Positions 8,337 to 15,886 of a stretch of DNA of 64,000 nucleotides are shown piece by piece. The DNA is from Bacillota bacterium (GTDB lineage: Bacteria; Bacillota_A; Clostridia; Christensenellales; Aristaeellaceae), in the NCBI GenBank assembly GCA_023421735.1, contig JAEZSP010000001.1, forward strand, positions 62,001 to 126,000, in the 5' to 3' direction. Each line of letters opens with the position of its first letter. The first letter of the stretch is position 1. The position numbers and the translations under genes were made by a program. The notes beneath the pieces are model-generated. The model was not told the DNA's origin. It ran no database searches and saw only the letters and a program-made list of their open reading frames with translations.

Positions 8337-8495
8337 GGCAATCCCGCACAAATGAAGTGGTGCGATGACGTACGGATTTTTCGTCAAATGCAATTGCACA
8401 TATCGAAGGTTTACTGGCGGTAAATCAAGATATGTGCAAGCGGCATATGGCGGAAAAGCAGCCGCCAGCGTGCCGCCGAATTGTGCGGGCTTGCC
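8337..8495 (-). other. Candidate structured RNA leader between maf and mreB
   Basis: The gap can fold, on the minus strand, into a closed multi-branch structure. Outer arms GGCAAGCCCGCACAA (8495-8481) and TTGTGCGGGATTGCC (8351-8337) pair over 14 of 15 positions. Inside lie GCGGCA/TGCCGC enclosing GGCGG/CCGCC, an 11-bp perfect stem TTGCACATATC/GATATGTGCAA (8394-8439) extended by GATTTAC/GTAAACC, and TGACG/CGTCA. The outer helix starts directly at the maf stop and ends 53 bases before the mreB ATG. I see no T-tract and no known riboswitch motif. It may be a cis-regulatory RNA, a processing site or a small palindromic repeat. Confidence 0.4.
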
Positions 8496-9056
8496 CTAAA
8501 GTATTTTTTTGAGCATCGCGTCTACCTCGTCCACGGGAAAGCCCATAACGTTTTCAAAGGAGCCGTCAAGCCATGTGACGAAGCCGCCCGCGCCGCCCTG
8601 TATGGCATACGCGCCCGCCTTATCCATGGGTTCCCCGGTTGCGATATATTCGTCAATCTCTTCGTCGCTCAAATCCCGGAACTGCACGCCCGTGCGCACG
8701 CATTTTTCGAGCACCTGCCCGGTCTGCACGTCGATCACGCATACGCCCGTAAACACGTCGTGCTCCCGATTGGAAAGGGATCGGAGCATTTCCCGCGCGT
8801 CGGCGGCGTTTTTCGGCTTCCCGAGGCCAACCTCGTCGAGCGAAACGAGCGTATCGGATGCGATCACGACGCCATCTGTTCTGCCCGCCGCCACGGCATG
8901 CGCCTTTTTCCGGGAGAGCAGCAACACCACATCGGCAGGGGTGCCTTCGGCGTCCTCATCGACGTTTGGTACGCAGATTTCAAATTCATATCCCATCTTC
9001 GCAAGCAGTTCTCGTCTGCGCGGCGAGCCGGACACGAGGATCAGTTTTTTTGACAT
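8496..9056 (-). CDS. maf: Maf nucleoside-triphosphate pyrophosphatase
   Basis: A 186-residue Maf protein with the N-terminal loop SGSPRRREL, the ASDTLVSLD motif (catalytic Asp), GKP, and GEPMDKAGAYAIQG near the C-terminus. The family hydrolyses non-canonical or modified NTPs (m7GTP, or dTTP/UTP) to monophosphates and is also linked to septum inhibition in Bacillus. The gene opens the mre cluster, as in many clostridia, under the promoter at 9084-9112. ATG at 9056 has GGAGG 6 bases upstream. Which nucleotide it prefers cannot be told from the sequence. Confidence 0.92.
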   Translation of the reverse strand: MSKKLILVSGSPRRRELLAKMGYEFEICVPNVDEDAEGTPADVVLLLSRKKAHAVAAGRTDGVVIASDTLVSLDEVGLGKPKNAADAREMLRSLSNREHDVFTGVCVIDVQTGQVLEKCVRTGVQFRDLSDEEIDEYIATGEPMDKAGAYAIQGGAGGFVTWLDGSFENVMGFPVDEVDAMLKKIL

Positions 9057-9083
9057 GGTATACCTCCACCAATAACGCGTATC

Positions 9084-9112
9084 AGTATAGCATAAATAGC
9101 AGATGTTTTCAA
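9084..9112 (-). promoter_or_regulatory. Sigma-A promoter of the maf-mre-rodA operon
   Basis: On the minus strand TTGAAA, 17 bases, TATACT with an extended TG upstream of the -10. It lies 28 bases before the maf start codon, and no other convincing promoter is seen before rodA. Confidence 0.75.
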
Positions 9113-9186
9113 AGCATGATCCCGTTTTGTCATAGAAATGTTTCGAATGTCACGGTACGGCGGCGCATTCCGCACGCGCATGCCAC

Positions 9187-9212
9187 AAAAAAGGACCCGG
9201 CAAACCGAGTCC
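9187..9212 (-). terminator. Intrinsic terminator after uxaE
   Basis: On the minus strand GGACTCGG, loop TTTG, CCGGGTCC, then TTTTTT. An 8-bp stem with one G-T pair, directly after the uxaE stop, ends the glycyl radical enzyme operon. Confidence 0.88.
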
Positions 9213-9220
9213 TCAGACCT

Positions 9221-10570
9221 TCATCGACGGGGGCAGCCGAGCAATGCGAGATGGCGACCGATGTGGCGTTCGAGCGCCGCCGCATAGGCCTCTGCCTCCC
9301 TGTCCCACAATGCATAGAGCGCAGCCTTTAATTCGTCATTCTGGAGGATATGTCCGTACGTGATATGGATGAGTTGGCGCGCGTCCGGCAGATCGAAGAG
9401 CGTTGAAAGCGCTGCATCTTCCATTTTTTTCACGTCCGGAATCTTCGAAAGGTCTGTCGATACGTGGTAAAACCGCGTCGCATCGCGGAAACTTTCGAGC
9501 GCGAACGCATGCGCCTTTCGGTAGAGCGCGGGGTCCTTTTGCGCGCAGATGCGCATGGCTTCGAGCCAGTTGGTGCCCGCCGTCTTGACGTGAAACACTT
9601 CGCGCGTCATTTCGCCGATCGCCGGGAACACGCTGAACTTATCGGAGCCCGAATGAATGCTTAGCTTGTAGCCGAAATGGCGCGCGATCTTCGCATGCGC
9701 GTCGATGTCGCGCGTAAAGGCGGAAACAGCGCCGATATAGTCGATTCCCTTCTGGAATTCACCAACGAAGCGCGGGGCAATGGTCGCAAACCGGACGCCC
9801 ATTCGGATGAGTTCGCTTGCGACGAAGAAGTGCTCGGCGGGCGTTGTGGGGACGGACGTTTCGTCGATGGAGATTTCAAAGTCGGCATCATACTTTCCAT
9901 CCGCGAGAAACCGTTCGAACATTTCAGCCGCGAACGTAACCGCTTCACCATAGACAGCGACACAACGCGCAAGCTCCGCAGCCGTGTATTCAATTGTGAG
10001 CCCTTCGCCTGCGTCAAAGCGTTTGCCAAGATAGCGGTCTTCGATCTGCCCGATCTCCCCCGCCCCGCCCGGCTTGATATGATCGCTCAAATCGAGCGTA
10101 ATCATAGTAAATCCCAGGGAGAGGGCATACTCAATATCCTCGGGCCTTTTCAGGTGGTCGCCGTCCGCGCCAAAGCCGTCCTTGAACCCATCGCGGAATA
10201 CCGCAAACGTTGCGGCGTCGAGCACGTCCTCATAGGTGCGGCCTGTGAGATTCAATTCGCGGATTGATTGCTGAACAAACACGGGGCGTGCGTCGTAGGT
10301 CTCAAAGACACGGATGTGTCCGGGACACGCGAGTCCGAGCCTGTCCCCCACGCCAAAGGAGCGCGGCGCAGTCAAAACCCGCACGGGCGCGGTAAACGGG
10401 AAAAGCGCGCGCAGCCGGTTCGCATTCTGATGCGTAAGGGGATACTCACCGTTTGTGCCGTCCGAAAAGCCCGCTGTCGCGTCCGCAACGAGAACATCCT
10501 TGCCGTCCGCGCGCGCCATGGACACCCGTTTTCCGTTGATTTCGTTGATCGATTTGGGATAAATCAGCAT
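9221..10570 (-). CDS. uxaE: Tagaturonate epimerase family protein (UxaE-like)
   Basis: A 449-residue protein of the UxaE family, recognised from GVGDRLGLACPGHI, VFVQQSIRELNLTGR, SLGFTMITLDLSDHI and YKLSIHSGSDKFSVFP. In Thermotoga, UxaE interconverts D-tagaturonate and D-fructuronate in galacturonate breakdown. It is the last gene of a three-gene operon behind a glycyl radical enzyme and its activase, with an AGGAG site overlapping the stop of the preceding gene and a terminator right after. No other uronate genes (uxaC, uxuA, kdgK, kdgA) are in view, so its physiological substrate here may be another keto-sugar acid. The family call is strong; the substrate is inferred. Confidence 0.78.
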   Translation of the reverse strand: MLIYPKSINEINGKRVSMARADGKDVLVADATAGFSDGTNGEYPLTHQNANRLRALFPFTAPVRVLTAPRSFGVGDRLGLACPGHIRVFETYDARPVFVQQSIRELNLTGRTYEDVLDAATFAVFRDGFKDGFGADGDHLKRPEDIEYALSLGFTMITLDLSDHIKPGGAGEIGQIEDRYLGKRFDAGEGLTIEYTAAELARCVAVYGEAVTFAAEMFERFLADGKYDADFEISIDETSVPTTPAEHFFVASELIRMGVRFATIAPRFVGEFQKGIDYIGAVSAFTRDIDAHAKIARHFGYKLSIHSGSDKFSVFPAIGEMTREVFHVKTAGTNWLEAMRICAQKDPALYRKAHAFALESFRDATRFYHVSTDLSKIPDVKKMEDAALSTLFDLPDARQLIHITYGHILQNDELKAALYALWDREAEAYAAALERHIGRHLALLGCPRR

Positions 10571-10579
10571 TGCATACTC

Positions 10580-12751
10580 CTATATCGCCGCGTGTTCGCT
10601 GCGCTTGATGATTTCGTTCTGTATTTCCCCCGACAGGTTGACAAAGTAATCGCTATAACCCGCCACGCGCACCATGAGGGTGCGGTGCTTCTCCGGATGT
10701 TCCTGCGCGTCGAGGAGGTCCTTTTGATCCACGACGTTAAACTGTACCTCAAAAGAGCCGCGCGCCATAAATGTCTTGATGTAATTTTTAACAGCTGCGC
10801 GCCCTTCCGCGCTTTGCATAAGCTTCTTGGTGAACCGAAGGTTCGTCGCGATGCCGCCGATGCCATACTTCTGATCGATTTTTTCGATGGAGCGCAAAAT
10901 GCCCGTCGGTCCGTTTCTGTCCATGCCTTGAACCGCGCCGAGCGACTCAGAGAGCGCCTCGCCCGCTTTGCGTCCGTCCGGCGTCGCCGCCGCAACTTTG
11001 CCAAGCAGACCGTGCATGATCCATGCGAAATAGCTGGGGTGGAAGGTTGCGTCGACGCTGGTGGAATAGTGTTTTAATTCGTCGCGGATCAACTCATACA
11101 TCTCGACGCCAATCCGGTCGACCTCATCGATGCCGTTGCCGATCTTCGGGCAGCGGTTCAGAAGGAACTGGCGCATGCGCTCGTTGCCCGCGAAATTGGT
11201 GCGCAGAAGGTCGCCCATTTCAGGAAGCGTCATGGTCTTTTGATCGTACACGGCTGTCTTGACCGCCTGCAGCGCGTCCACCAGATTTAAAAAACCAGGG
11301 AAGCATGGGTAAACACAGCTATACTTCGCGCCGCCCGCGCCGGAATCCTTACCGCGCGCCAGGCAGTCATCAATAAACGCCGATGCAAGGGGGGAGGCGC
11401 AGTACTGTGAAAATGCGTACAGCCTCTTCACCGTATCCTCGAGATTTGCGCGGATGACACCGCGCACGACCCGCGATGCCAACTCTTTGAAGTCTTCAAA
11501 CGTTTGCAGATCGCTCAATTGGAATTGAATTTCGGGCTTCACGCGGCATGCGTCGCCAAAGATTGCCTTTCCACCATTGAAGATATACTCATAGGCCTTG
11601 TTGAGGTTGATGTACGGCGTCGCCACCTGGACGTTGGATGCTGCGATGGGCGTGATTTCGACGCAGGTGGAATTGATGTAATACCGGCTGTCGCGCGCAT
11701 CCAGACCGGCTGCGCGCAAACCCTCCTGAATAATCCGGTCGTTGAAAAACGCCGGGCGGGTATAGCCTTCCGCGATGATTGCAAGCGATTTGTCCATGAG
11801 GGAATCGGGCATGTCGGGGGTATAGCTCACGTTCACGGAGGGATTGATGAGTCCCGTGGTGCGAATTGCCTCGATGCACATCTCGGAAAGCTCGTTCCAG
11901 ACGGGCGTTCCGTCCCGGTCGACGCCGCCGACCATGACCGCAGCGGGCCAGGTATCATAGATTTCGTTGTGCTTGAGATACAGCTGCTCGATGAGCGAGA
12001 ACGCAAATTCAGGCGTCAGAACACCGCTCTCGATATCCTTTTGATAAAAGGGGTACATGTAGTGATCAAACCGCCCGGTGAGGGAAATATCGCCCATGAG
12101 ACAAAGCGAGAATTGCATGAACCACATGATTTGCAGCGCCTCGTGGAAATGTTCGCACGGCTGCATGGGCGCACGCTCGAAATTTGCCGCCATGCGCCGG
12201 AGCATCTCGCGCCGGGCGGGATCGGCGGTCGCAACCGCTTTTTCCGCGAGCGCCTCGCGCGCCCGCGCGCAGAACTGCGCAAAGCCACCCAGCGAGATTT
12301 CAACGGATTCATAAAAGGCCTCTTTTGCCGCGTCCTCCGAGTGCGAAAAATCGATTGCCGCACGCTTTTCCGCCACTTCCGCAAGGATTGCGCGGATACC
12401 GACGTGCAAAAGCTTCTCGTAATCGATCGCGCGGTGTCCCGTGAACGCAGTCGACGTGCCCGCCAGCTTGTCGCTGGCGCGCAGATAACGGCGCGCTTCG
12501 TCGGCGCAGGATCGTTCTTCATCCGTAAGTACGCGCGGCATGGCGAAGCGCCCGATGATCAGCTCGTCATCATCAATTTCAATGGGATACTCCGAAAAAA
12601 GCGCACGGTCAATCATTGCCCGCCGGACGTTGTGCGCATAGGGCGGCTTCTCGTCAAAGAGCGCCTTGCCCGTGATGCACAGCTTGATGTCCTCGCTCCT
12701 GGAAATTTGCTGTCCGCGCGCATAGGCGCGGGCCTTCCATTCTTCCCGCAT
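10580..12751 (-). CDS. Glycyl radical enzyme of unknown substrate (PFL/diol-dehydratase superfamily)
   Basis: A 723-residue glycyl radical enzyme. The C-terminal loop RVAGYSDYFVNLS carries the radical Gly698. The active-site loop NSTCVEITP supplies Cys363 and Glu365, the C-x-E pair of dehydratases and lyases such as glycerol dehydratase and CutC, not the Cys-Cys of pyruvate formate-lyase. The TGHRAIDYEKLL motif near residue 105 and the EALQIMWF and GRFDHYMYP region (203-233) are typical of the fold. It is shorter than glycerol dehydratase (about 787) or CutC (about 847), and the CVEITP sequence differs from the GCVEP of those enzymes. The activase precedes it and UxaE follows, suggesting a sugar-acid or polyol substrate. 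No microcompartment genes are nearby. GAGGG lies before ATG 12751. Confidence 0.88.
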   Translation of the reverse strand: MREEWKARAYARGQQISRSEDIKLCITGKALFDEKPPYAHNVRRAMIDRALFSEYPIEIDDDELIIGRFAMPRVLTDEERSCADEARRYLRASDKLAGTSTAFTGHRAIDYEKLLHVGIRAILAEVAEKRAAIDFSHSEDAAKEAFYESVEISLGGFAQFCARAREALAEKAVATADPARREMLRRMAANFERAPMQPCEHFHEALQIMWFMQFSLCLMGDISLTGRFDHYMYPFYQKDIESGVLTPEFAFSLIEQLYLKHNEIYDTWPAAVMVGGVDRDGTPVWNELSEMCIEAIRTTGLINPSVNVSYTPDMPDSLMDKSLAIIAEGYTRPAFFNDRIIQEGLRAAGLDARDSRYYINSTCVEITPIAASNVQVATPYINLNKAYEYIFNGGKAIFGDACRVKPEIQFQLSDLQTFEDFKELASRVVRGVIRANLEDTVKRLYAFSQYCASPLASAFIDDCLARGKDSGAGGAKYSCVYPCFPGFLNLVDALQAVKTAVYDQKTMTLPEMGDLLRTNFAGNERMRQFLLNRCPKIGNGIDEVDRIGVEMYELIRDELKHYSTSVDATFHPSYFAWIMHGLLGKVAAATPDGRKAGEALSESLGAVQGMDRNGPTGILRSIEKIDQKYGIGGIATNLRFTKKLMQSAEGRAAVKNYIKTFMARGSFEVQFNVVDQKDLLDAQEHPEKHRTLMVRVAGYSDYFVNLSGEIQNEIIKRSEHAAI

Positions 12752-12760
12752 ATGAATCCC

Positions 12761-13648
12761 TCACATGATCAATTTTGCGTCAATTCCCAACCGATGGAAA
12801 AGAGCGACATATTGCTTCATTTCTGTTTCATCCGGCTCCCGCAGCCCGGCGCATGGAAACGCGCGCCCGAGCGCTGCGTATTTGGGCGCACACATGCCAT
12901 GGTACGCGAGTAGTTCGACCGCGTGCCGGTTTGGAAGCGACGCGATGAGATCTGCAATCCGCGCCATCTCCGCGACGTTCGCATTGAAACCCGGCACAAT
13001 GGGCGTCCGCAGGATCATATGCGCGCCCGACCCGCTCAGAAGACGGATGTTTTCCAATATCCGCGCATTTCCGACACCCGTACCGACGCGGTGCGTTTCG
13101 TCGGTTGCACACTTCAGATCGGCATAAAACAGATCGACCGATTCCAACAGTCCCCGTATCACCGACCACGGAACGTTCAGCGCCGTCTCGATCGCCGTGT
13201 GAATGTTTTCTGTTCGCATGCGCGAAAGTGCTGCGCCGACAAATTCCGCCTGCAGGAGCGGTTCCCCGCCCGAGAATGTCACGCCCCCGCCGCTGAATCG
13301 GTACACATCCCGATCGGACAGCAGAACCCCGCACAAATCGTCAAGCGACCACTCTTTGCCGGCAAATGAAAGTGCTTCGGCATAGCATGCCGCAGCGCAC
13401 GCCCCACAGAGCGTACAGCGTTCATTGTGTCGCGCGCTTTTCACCCCATCTGCAAGAGGGCATGCCGCCATGCAGGCAGCGCATGAAATACAGCGCCCGG
13501 GATAATAAAGGAGCGCGCCTCTGACCGGCTGAGACTCCGGATTGTGGCACCACGCGCAAGCAAGATTGCAGCCCTGCATGAACACGGTCGTGCGCGTGCC
13601 GGGACCGTCATTGAGCGAGAAGGCCTGCAGATCGAAGATTCGCCCCAC
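12761..13648 (-). CDS. Glycyl radical enzyme activating enzyme (radical SAM)
   Basis: A 295-residue radical SAM activase. The motif CNLACAWC (Cys27, 31, 34) binds the SAM-cleaving 4Fe-4S cluster. A ferredoxin-like insert with CISCAACMAAC (53-63) and CTLCGACAAAC (78-88) can hold two further 4Fe-4S clusters, as in activases of dehydratase-type glycyl radical enzymes and unlike the single-cluster PflA. It abstracts hydrogen from the glycine of the enzyme encoded next. GTG at 13648 (VGRIFDLQAFSLNDGPG) is chosen as start: GGGAG lies 7 bases upstream and the sequence aligns with relatives there. The next gene begins 9 bases after its stop. The insert is seen directly; partner assignment rests on adjacency. 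Confidence 0.92.
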   Translation of the reverse strand: MGRIFDLQAFSLNDGPGTRTTVFMQGCNLACAWCHNPESQPVRGALLYYPGRCISCAACMAACPLADGVKSARHNERCTLCGACAAACYAEALSFAGKEWSLDDLCGVLLSDRDVYRFSGGGVTFSGGEPLLQAEFVGAALSRMRTENIHTAIETALNVPWSVIRGLLESVDLFYADLKCATDETHRVGTGVGNARILENIRLLSGSGAHMILRTPIVPGFNANVAEMARIADLIASLPNRHAVELLAYHGMCAPKYAALGRAFPCAGLREPDETEMKQYVALFHRLGIDAKLIM

Positions 13649-13679
13649 GTTTTCACTCCCTTCGCACACATCCCATCGC

Positions 13680-13708
13680 ATTATATCAATTATTAATATT
13701 CATTTCAA
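13680..13708 (-). promoter_or_regulatory. Sigma-A promoter of the glycyl radical enzyme operon
   Basis: On the minus strand TTGAAA, 17 bases, TATAAT, about 32 bases before the activase start. A palindrome at 13717-13737 sits just upstream and may be an operator. Confidence 0.72.
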
Positions 13709-13716
13709 CAAAGAAG

Positions 13717-13737
13717 GTTTATAATAATTATATAAAC
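13717..13737. promoter_or_regulatory. 21-bp AT-rich palindrome, possible operator
   Basis: GTTTATA, 7 bases, TATAAAC is a perfect inverted repeat between the divergent activase and hydrolase genes. It lies 9 bases upstream of the -35 box of the activase promoter, where an activator or repressor site would be expected. No regulator gene is adjacent. Confidence 0.4.
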
Positions 13738-13821
13738 ATAAAACGATAATAGGCATGACGGCATATCCGAATGGCATGATTTTATTTACCTTCTGGAAAC
13801 ATGATGTAAGGTGTGAAGATA

Positions 13822-14544
13822 ATGTTTGAGATCAATCCAACCAACACGGAGTTGTTTGCCGCAATTGAGGCACCGCAATCAGATGTCCGCCCCAGAGGAA
13901 TTGTCGTCGATTTTCACGGACTCGGCGGGGGCATGGCTATGCCTGAAAAGTCAACAAGCGGCGTTTTTTATGCGAAGAACGGCGCCGTCTATGTCTATCC
14001 ATATTACGGCCCATGGAGCTGGATGAACGATGTGGCCGTACATTACTGCGACGAGGTTTTGCGGGCGGTTGCCGCGCGTTTCGGCCTTGCAGCAAATGTG
14101 CCCGTGGTCGCCACCGGCGGGAGCATGGGTGGGCTTTCCGCCCTTGTCTACGCACGCTATTCGCGCATGAACATCGTCGCGTGCGCGGCGAATTGTCCCG
14201 TTTGTGACCTTCCCTATCATTACACCGAGCGGCCCGACCTTCCACGCACGCTGCATGCGGCGTTCGGCCATTACGCCTGTTCCCTGCAGGCGGCGATCCG
14301 GAGCGCATCGCCCATTGATTTGGCCACATCGATGCCCCAAATCCCCTACTACATCGTCCATGGAGATGCGGATACAGCGGTGAAAAAGGAGAAGCACTCA
14401 GACCTTCTCGTCGCCAAATTGCGTCAGCTTGGCCAAAGCATCACATACGACGAAGTGCCCGGCATGCCCCATTGCGCGCTCCCGCCGGATCACGAGGCTG
14501 CCTTCCGGCGCTTTATTCTCAGCGCGCTAAGTCAGAATGGCTGA
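13822..14544 (+). CDS. Alpha/beta hydrolase, prolyl-oligopeptidase/esterase type
   Basis: A 240-residue cytoplasmic alpha/beta hydrolase with nucleophile elbow GGSMGG (Ser101), acid in HGDADTAV (Asp184) and His217 in PGMPHCAL, a complete triad. The oxyanion loop is VDFHGLGGGM. There is no signal peptide. This group resembles S9-like esterases that act on sugar or acyl esters. It is divergent from the glycyl radical enzyme operon across 173 bases of AT-rich DNA, so co-regulation and a role in preparing an esterified substrate are possible but unproven. ATG 13822 is preferred over an in-frame GTG at 13813 because AAGGTG lies 8 bases upstream. It is followed by a strong terminator. Confidence 0.82.
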   Translation: MFEINPTNTELFAAIEAPQSDVRPRGIVVDFHGLGGGMAMPEKSTSGVFYAKNGAVYVYPYYGPWSWMNDVAVHYCDEVLRAVAARFGLAANVPVVATGGSMGGLSALVYARYSRMNIVACAANCPVCDLPYHYTERPDLPRTLHAAFGHYACSLQAAIRSASPIDLATSMPQIPYYIVHGDADTAVKKEKHSDLLVAKLRQLGQSITYDEVPGMPHCALPPDHEAAFRRFILSALSQNG

Positions 14545-14551
14545 ACGATCA

Positions 14552-14583
14552 ATCGCCCGGGGCAATGCCCCGGGTGATTTTTG
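14552..14583 (+). terminator. Intrinsic terminator after the alpha/beta hydrolase
   Basis: ATCGCCCGGGGC and GCCCCGGGTGAT pair over 12 bp (one G-T pair) around loop AAT, followed by TTTTT. It separates the convergent hydrolase and LRR genes. Confidence 0.85.
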
Positions 14584-14595
14584 TGAAAGTGCGGA

Positions 14596-15705
14596 TCAAA
14601 GGCCTTTGAGCGGGTCAAAGCCGTAATCCACAGAAGAATCGTACATGAACACGACCATATCATCCGATTCCACAAAGGCAATGTAGAACGAGGTTTCCCC
14701 GTCTGGCGCCATGACAAACACATAGTGCCAGCCATCGCTGTCTACGCCCTCGTCGTTTTCGGTCCAACCGGCATCCGTAAAGAGCGCGCGGTATGCGTCG
14801 AGTTGCGCGAAATCATCGATGTAATAATAGAGGGTATACATGCCCCGCTCCTTGGAGTAATCGTCAAACTCATAGGGCATGCCGCCGATGAATTCATGAA
14901 ATGAGATGAGCGCGGCTGACGTGGGTTCAGGCGTCGGCGTGAAAATCGGCGCGGTCTGCTCGGGTGCAATCGTCGATCCTGCCGGAATCAACTTGGGAAG
15001 GCTTCCGCCGATCTTTACATTTTGGGATTCCGACACACTCCCCTCGAGGGCGACAAGACGATCTGCCGCGTCGAGAATGTCCGGAACGAAGAGATAGAGC
15101 GCGACTGCCGTGTCGATTTGGCCGTCTTTCTCATAGAGGCGCGCGGTTGTATAGATGTCATAATCGCGGCTATCCTCGTACCGATCAAGCCCGGCAAACA
15201 GCATCTGTGCGGTTTCAAGGTCGCCCGCTTCGAGCGCCTCAAGCGCCTGCGCATATGTATCCGCCTGTGTCATCTCCGCAGCGACAAACGCATACCCGCC
15301 GCTCGCGGCATAGGACTGTGCGGTTGAATTCTCCAGCCCGGTGATTGTCAGCGCACGGTCACAGCCCCGGAAGACCATCTTTCCGAGTTCGCATTTCGCA
15401 TTTAGAATCGTAACTGCATTCAGCGACGAACAGCCCATGAACGCTCCGTCGCCGATGTAGGCCACAGTCACCGGAATCGTGACATCGGTGATACCTGTCA
15501 TATTGAGAAACGCGCCGCCCGCAATCATCGTGACCGGGCATGCGTCGATGGCGGCGGGAATTGAGAGGCTCGCCTCCGAACCCGTGTATCCCGTGACGCA
15601 AGCCTCGCCATCCGAAATGACATACGTAAATGTCCCGGTTTCTGCGAACGCCGCGCAGGAGAGCGCAAGCAGGAATGCAACCGCAAATGCACAGATTTTT
15701 TTCAT
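14596..15705 (-). CDS. Secreted leucine-rich repeat (BspA-type) protein
   Basis: A 369-residue exported protein with a classical signal peptide (MKKICAFAVAFLLALSCA, cleavage near AFA-E). Residues about 40-130 contain BspA/LRR_5 repeats (GGAFLNMTGITDVTIPVTV, GDGAFMGCSSLNAVTI). These occur in surface adhesins and many secreted clostridial proteins. A helical tetratricopeptide-like stretch follows (about 140-220), then a Pro/Thr linker (PIFTPTPEPTSA) and a unique C-terminal domain of about 110 residues (EFIGGMPYEFDDYSKERG onward) that I do not recognise. No sortase or lipobox signal is seen. ATG 15705 has GGGGGA 8 bases upstream and a near-consensus promoter. Confidence 0.7.
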   Translation of the reverse strand: MKKICAFAVAFLLALSCAAFAETGTFTYVISDGEACVTGYTGSEASLSIPAAIDACPVTMIAGGAFLNMTGITDVTIPVTVAYIGDGAFMGCSSLNAVTILNAKCELGKMVFRGCDRALTITGLENSTAQSYAASGGYAFVAAEMTQADTYAQALEALEAGDLETAQMLFAGLDRYEDSRDYDIYTTARLYEKDGQIDTAVALYLFVPDILDAADRLVALEGSVSESQNVKIGGSLPKLIPAGSTIAPEQTAPIFTPTPEPTSAALISFHEFIGGMPYEFDDYSKERGMYTLYYYIDDFAQLDAYRALFTDAGWTENDEGVDSDGWHYVFVMAPDGETSFYIAFVESDDMVVFMYDSSVDYGFDPLKGL

Positions 15706-15735
15706 GCGAATGTCCCCCATCCTTATTCTTCTTCC

Positions 15736-15764
15736 ATTCTATACGTTCGGGGTGAATGTGTCAA
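15736..15764 (-). promoter_or_regulatory. Sigma-A promoter of the LRR protein gene
   Basis: On the minus strand TTGACA, 17 bases, TAGAAT, with the start codon about 30 bases downstream. The -35 is perfect and the -10 has a single change. Confidence 0.78.
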
Positions 15765-15846
15765 TTCGCGGGTTCAAAAAAGAGACATCGCGCGAGGAGG
15801 TCTTTTGATCCGCGCATGGTTTTCTGCAAAATGCGCGGCTACCGGC

Positions 15847-15882
15847 AAAAAAAGAGCGCTTCCCGCAGGAAACGCCCTCTTT
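15847..15882 (-). terminator. Intrinsic terminator after the LCP gene
   Basis: On the minus strand GAG, bulged GG, CGTTTCC pairs with GGGAAGCG plus CTC, then TTTTTTT. It follows the LCP stop by a few bases. Confidence 0.78.
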
Positions 15883-15886
15883 TCGA

